15,816 nucleotides of DNA. It comes from Desulfobacterales bacterium (GTDB lineage: Bacteria > Desulfobacterota > Desulfobacteria > Desulfobacterales > Desulfobacteraceae). A program made the position numbers and the translations under genes. Positions 13,734 to 15,816 of the stretch are shown one piece after another. The notes beneath the pieces are model-generated. The model was not told the DNA's origin. It saw only the letters and a list, made by a program, of their open reading frames with translations, and ran no database searches. The stretch is from the NCBI GenBank assembly GCA_022361095.1, contig JAKSBO010000049.1:1-15816 (forward strand). Direction: 5' to 3'. Numbering within the stretch: position 1 is the first letter of the stretch; each line of letters starts with the position of its first letter.

Positions 13734-15710
13734 GTGCAAAAGGTACCGGCATCGGTGTCTGTGCTTTCCGATCTTGCCATTGAGGATGCCGGCATCACCT
13801 CCACCCGGGATATCCAGTCCAAGGTGCCCAATATGAAAACCGCCCACTCCGGTTCCCGGGGATATTTCAGCCGGATCAGCATCCGGGGCATGTCAAATAC
13901 CGGGATCGGGGATCCGGCAGTTGCCCTGTATATCGACGACATCCCCTATTCGGATCTGTTTATTTTTAATACCCCGCTGTACGATATCGAGCGCATTGAA
14001 GTGCTCAAGGGGCCCCAGGGAACCCTTTACGGTAAAAATACCGAGGCCGGGGCCATCAGCATTGTCACCAAGCGTGCCGGTAATGATTTTGAGGCCAGGG
14101 TCGGTGCAGAAGCCGGGGATTATGATTTTTACACCCTCAAGGGGCACCTGAACACCCCCATTGTAAAAGATAAATTATTTTTCCGGCTCTCGGCCCTGAA
14201 GTCGGAGCGGGACGGTTATATCGACAACGTGTATAATGGCGGGCAGATCGACAAACATGATACGGCTTCAGGCCGCGGGAGCCTGGTTTTCACCCCCAAC
14301 GAGCGGCTGGACGTAAATCTGAGCCTGGCCACGGCCCGGCTGAACGACGGGGGATTCCCCATGGTGCCCAAGGACAAGGAGATTTACCGGAACGCCGCCG
14401 GCCTTTCGTCCCTGGGAAAATTTCAGGCAGCGGTGAATCACGAGGGAAAAAGCATCACCGAGGACGATCTTGCGGCCCTGCGGATCAAATATGGACTGGG
14501 CAACATGGACCTGGTGTCCATAACCGGATACCGGAGCAATGACAACGATTTAACCCTGGACGGTGATTTCACCCCCAAACAGTTAACCGTTGGATTCAAC
14601 ACCAGAAAATCCCATGCACTGACCCAGGAACTTCGGGTGATGTCCAAGCCGGATGAGCGTTTCAAATGGCTGGGCGGACTGTTTTACAGCGATGAAACCG
14701 TGGACAACAAAACCGGATACCGGCTTGATGAAACATATGCCAGGATGCAGGGGCTCCCCCTGTATGCTGAAGATGCCATGATTGCGACACTGGACAACAA
14801 GGATGCGGCGGTTTTTGGCCAAGCCGCCTTGAGGTTTTTTGACGACGCCTTCGGCGTTACGGCGGGGCTGCGCTACGACCGGTCCCACCGGCATATGGAC
14901 CGGTCCCATACCTTTATGGGCAAAGACAATGTTCCCCCGGTCAACGGCATGGAGAGAACCGACTCAAAATTCCTGCCCAAGCTGGCTCTGGATTACGGAT
15001 TCACGGAAGCTGTCACCGGCTATGCCAGTTATGCCAGGGGATACAAGGCCGGCGGGTTTTCCTATGCCGTGGACGATGCAGACCTTGCCAAGTACAATCC
15101 GGAAACGGCAGATGCCTTTGAGATCGGTGTGAAAAGCGAGTTCCCGGAACTGGGGCTCAGGATTAACCTGGCCGCCTTCTATTCCAAAATACAGGACTAC
15201 CAGGACAGGGTCCAGATCAATCCCATGGCCATTGTTCAGGCCAATGCCACCCAGGTGGACAGCTATGGGGCCGAGATGGAAGCGGCCTGGCGCATCAGCC
15301 CGGCCCTGACCCTGGACACGGTATTCGGGTACACCCATGCCGAGTACGGAGACTATATGGATCCCATGACAGGGGAAAACTATAAGGGCAGGCGCGTCAG
15401 CCTCATTCCCGAATATGACCTGGCCCTAGGGCTCCAGTACCGGAATGCATTAGGGATAATGGGCCGTGTGGACCTTCACCATGCGGGGACATCCTGGCTG
15501 GACCGCGGTAATTCCGCCGAGCAGAAGCCCTATACCACCCTTAATGTGAAACTGGGATACGAAAGGGAAACCTGGGATGTATATCTGGCCGTAAACAATA
15601 TTACGGATGAGGAATATTTCCTGGATGCCTTTAAAACCCGGGATGCAGGGTATATGGGGACGGTGGGTGACCCCAGAACCATCCGAATCATGGCCAATAT
15701 CCGGTTTTAA
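13734..15710 (+). CDS. Open part of the second TonB-dependent receptor (plug and barrel)
   Basis: A 658-codon frame beginning at a GTG that has GGGAGG about five bases upstream. As it stands it could be translated, but the product would lack the signal peptide and TonB box and could not reach the outer membrane. It includes the plug (YIDDIPYSDLF, IERIEVLKGPQGTLYGKN) and complete barrel with terminal phenylalanine. It is best read as the downstream part of the gene starting at 13580. Confidence 0.7.
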   Translation: MQKVPASVSVLSDLAIEDAGITSTRDIQSKVPNMKTAHSGSRGYFSRISIRGMSNTGIGDPAVALYIDDIPYSDLFIFNTPLYDIERIEVLKGPQGTLYGKNTEAGAISIVTKRAGNDFEARVGAEAGDYDFYTLKGHLNTPIVKDKLFFRLSALKSERDGYIDNVYNGGQIDKHDTASGRGSLVFTPNERLDVNLSLATARLNDGGFPMVPKDKEIYRNAAGLSSLGKFQAAVNHEGKSITEDDLAALRIKYGLGNMDLVSITGYRSNDNDLTLDGDFTPKQLTVGFNTRKSHALTQELRVMSKPDERFKWLGGLFYSDETVDNKTGYRLDETYARMQGLPLYAEDAMIATLDNKDAAVFGQAALRFFDDAFGVTAGLRYDRSHRHMDRSHTFMGKDNVPPVNGMERTDSKFLPKLALDYGFTEAVTGYASYARGYKAGGFSYAVDDADLAKYNPETADAFEIGVKSEFPELGLRINLAAFYSKIQDYQDRVQINPMAIVQANATQVDSYGAEMEAAWRISPALTLDTVFGYTHAEYGDYMDPMTGENYKGRRVSLIPEYDLALGLQYRNALGIMGRVDLHHAGTSWLDRGNSAEQKPYTTLNVKLGYERETWDVYLAVNNITDEEYFLDAFKTRDAGYMGTVGDPRTIRIMANIRF

Positions 15711-15780
15711 CGACCCGATTTTAATGCTCAGGCCGGGAACCAAACGGGTTTGCAGCAGGCTGCATCCATATAACAGCCAC

Positions 15781-15816
15781 GGGCTGACCTGACATATCAG
15801 CTGCCAGGCTCAGCCC
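15781..15816. terminator. Strong hairpin after the second receptor, cut at window edge
   Basis: GGGCTGA (15781-15787) pairs with TCAGCCC (15810-15816), continued inward by CCTG/CAGG with a single bulged C. It lies 70 bp after the receptor stop. Whether a T-run follows cannot be seen, so a terminator is likely but unproven. Confidence 0.4.

Larger units (their letters stand above)
13580..15710 (+). pseudogene. TonB-dependent outer-membrane receptor, second copy, frameshifted at a C8 tract
   Basis: The ATG at 13580 follows AAGGAAAGG and starts a signal peptide (QVVLVLGGLLIGFGSAVA core). At the eight C's (13659-13666) the frame is lost and reaches TGA at 13781-13783. In the +1 frame the gene continues at once with TonB box and plug onset (LDTITVTAQKREEDVQKV), then plug (YGKNTEAGAISIVTK) and a full beta barrel to TAA at 15710, ending IRF. 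Removing one C gives a continuous 709-residue receptor, close in length to the copy at 8927-11050. No second lesion was seen in the remaining 650 codons. It may be phase-variable, a recent pseudogene or a base-call error. The AraC-family gene at 12352-13341 diverges from it. Confidence 0.85.

Noticed and set aside
13580..13783. A separate small secreted protein of 67 residues
   Set aside because: Its second half is Gly/Ser-rich out-of-frame translation of the receptor TonB-box region; only the signal peptide is meaningful.

Overview
The window looks like chromosomal DNA of an anaerobic, Gram-negative, motile bacterium. The likeliest source is a sulfate-reducing Desulfobacterota relative (Desulfobacteraceae-like). 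This is inferred from pyruvate:ferredoxin oxidoreductase next to a PEP synthase, NifU-like scaffold and CBS proteins, a FeoAB ferrous-iron system, TonB-dependent outer-membrane receptors and a MotAB stator. No rRNA, tRNA, CRISPR array, complete insertion sequence or phage gene was seen.

Left part (1-4675, all minus strand): an IscU/NifU-like Fe-S scaffold, a 106-residue orphan protein, a two-CBS-domain protein, a PEP synthase, and the N-terminal 146 residues of pyruvate:ferredoxin oxidoreductase, which runs off the left edge. Together they suggest a pyruvate/PEP node with Fe-S assembly nearby. Two oddities stand out. The catalytic phospho-histidine of PEP synthase is read as glutamine. A near-identical 26-bp direct repeat follows both the CBS gene and the orphan gene, and in the orphan it supplies the last codons and the stop. 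The 350-bp gap before the oxidoreductase holds two hairpin terminators, two promoter-like sites and a palindrome, and could encode a small RNA or an attenuated leader.

Middle (4676-6669, plus strand): a stator pair, motA-motB, preceded by a -24/-12 (sigma-54 type) promoter candidate. motB overlaps the convergent feoB by 44 bp.

Right part (6626-15710): an iron-acquisition region. A TonB-dependent receptor, feoA and feoB form a tight minus-strand operon: the receptor stop codon lies inside the feoA ribosome binding site, and feoA and feoB overlap by 8 bp. An AraC-family regulator lies just upstream on the same strand. A second AraC-family regulator diverges from a second TonB-dependent receptor. 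That second receptor is interrupted by a one-base frameshift at a run of eight C's just after its signal peptide; seven C's would restore one 709-residue protein. This is the best candidate for something new here: a phase-variable (on/off) iron receptor, unless it is a plain pseudogene or a sequencing error.
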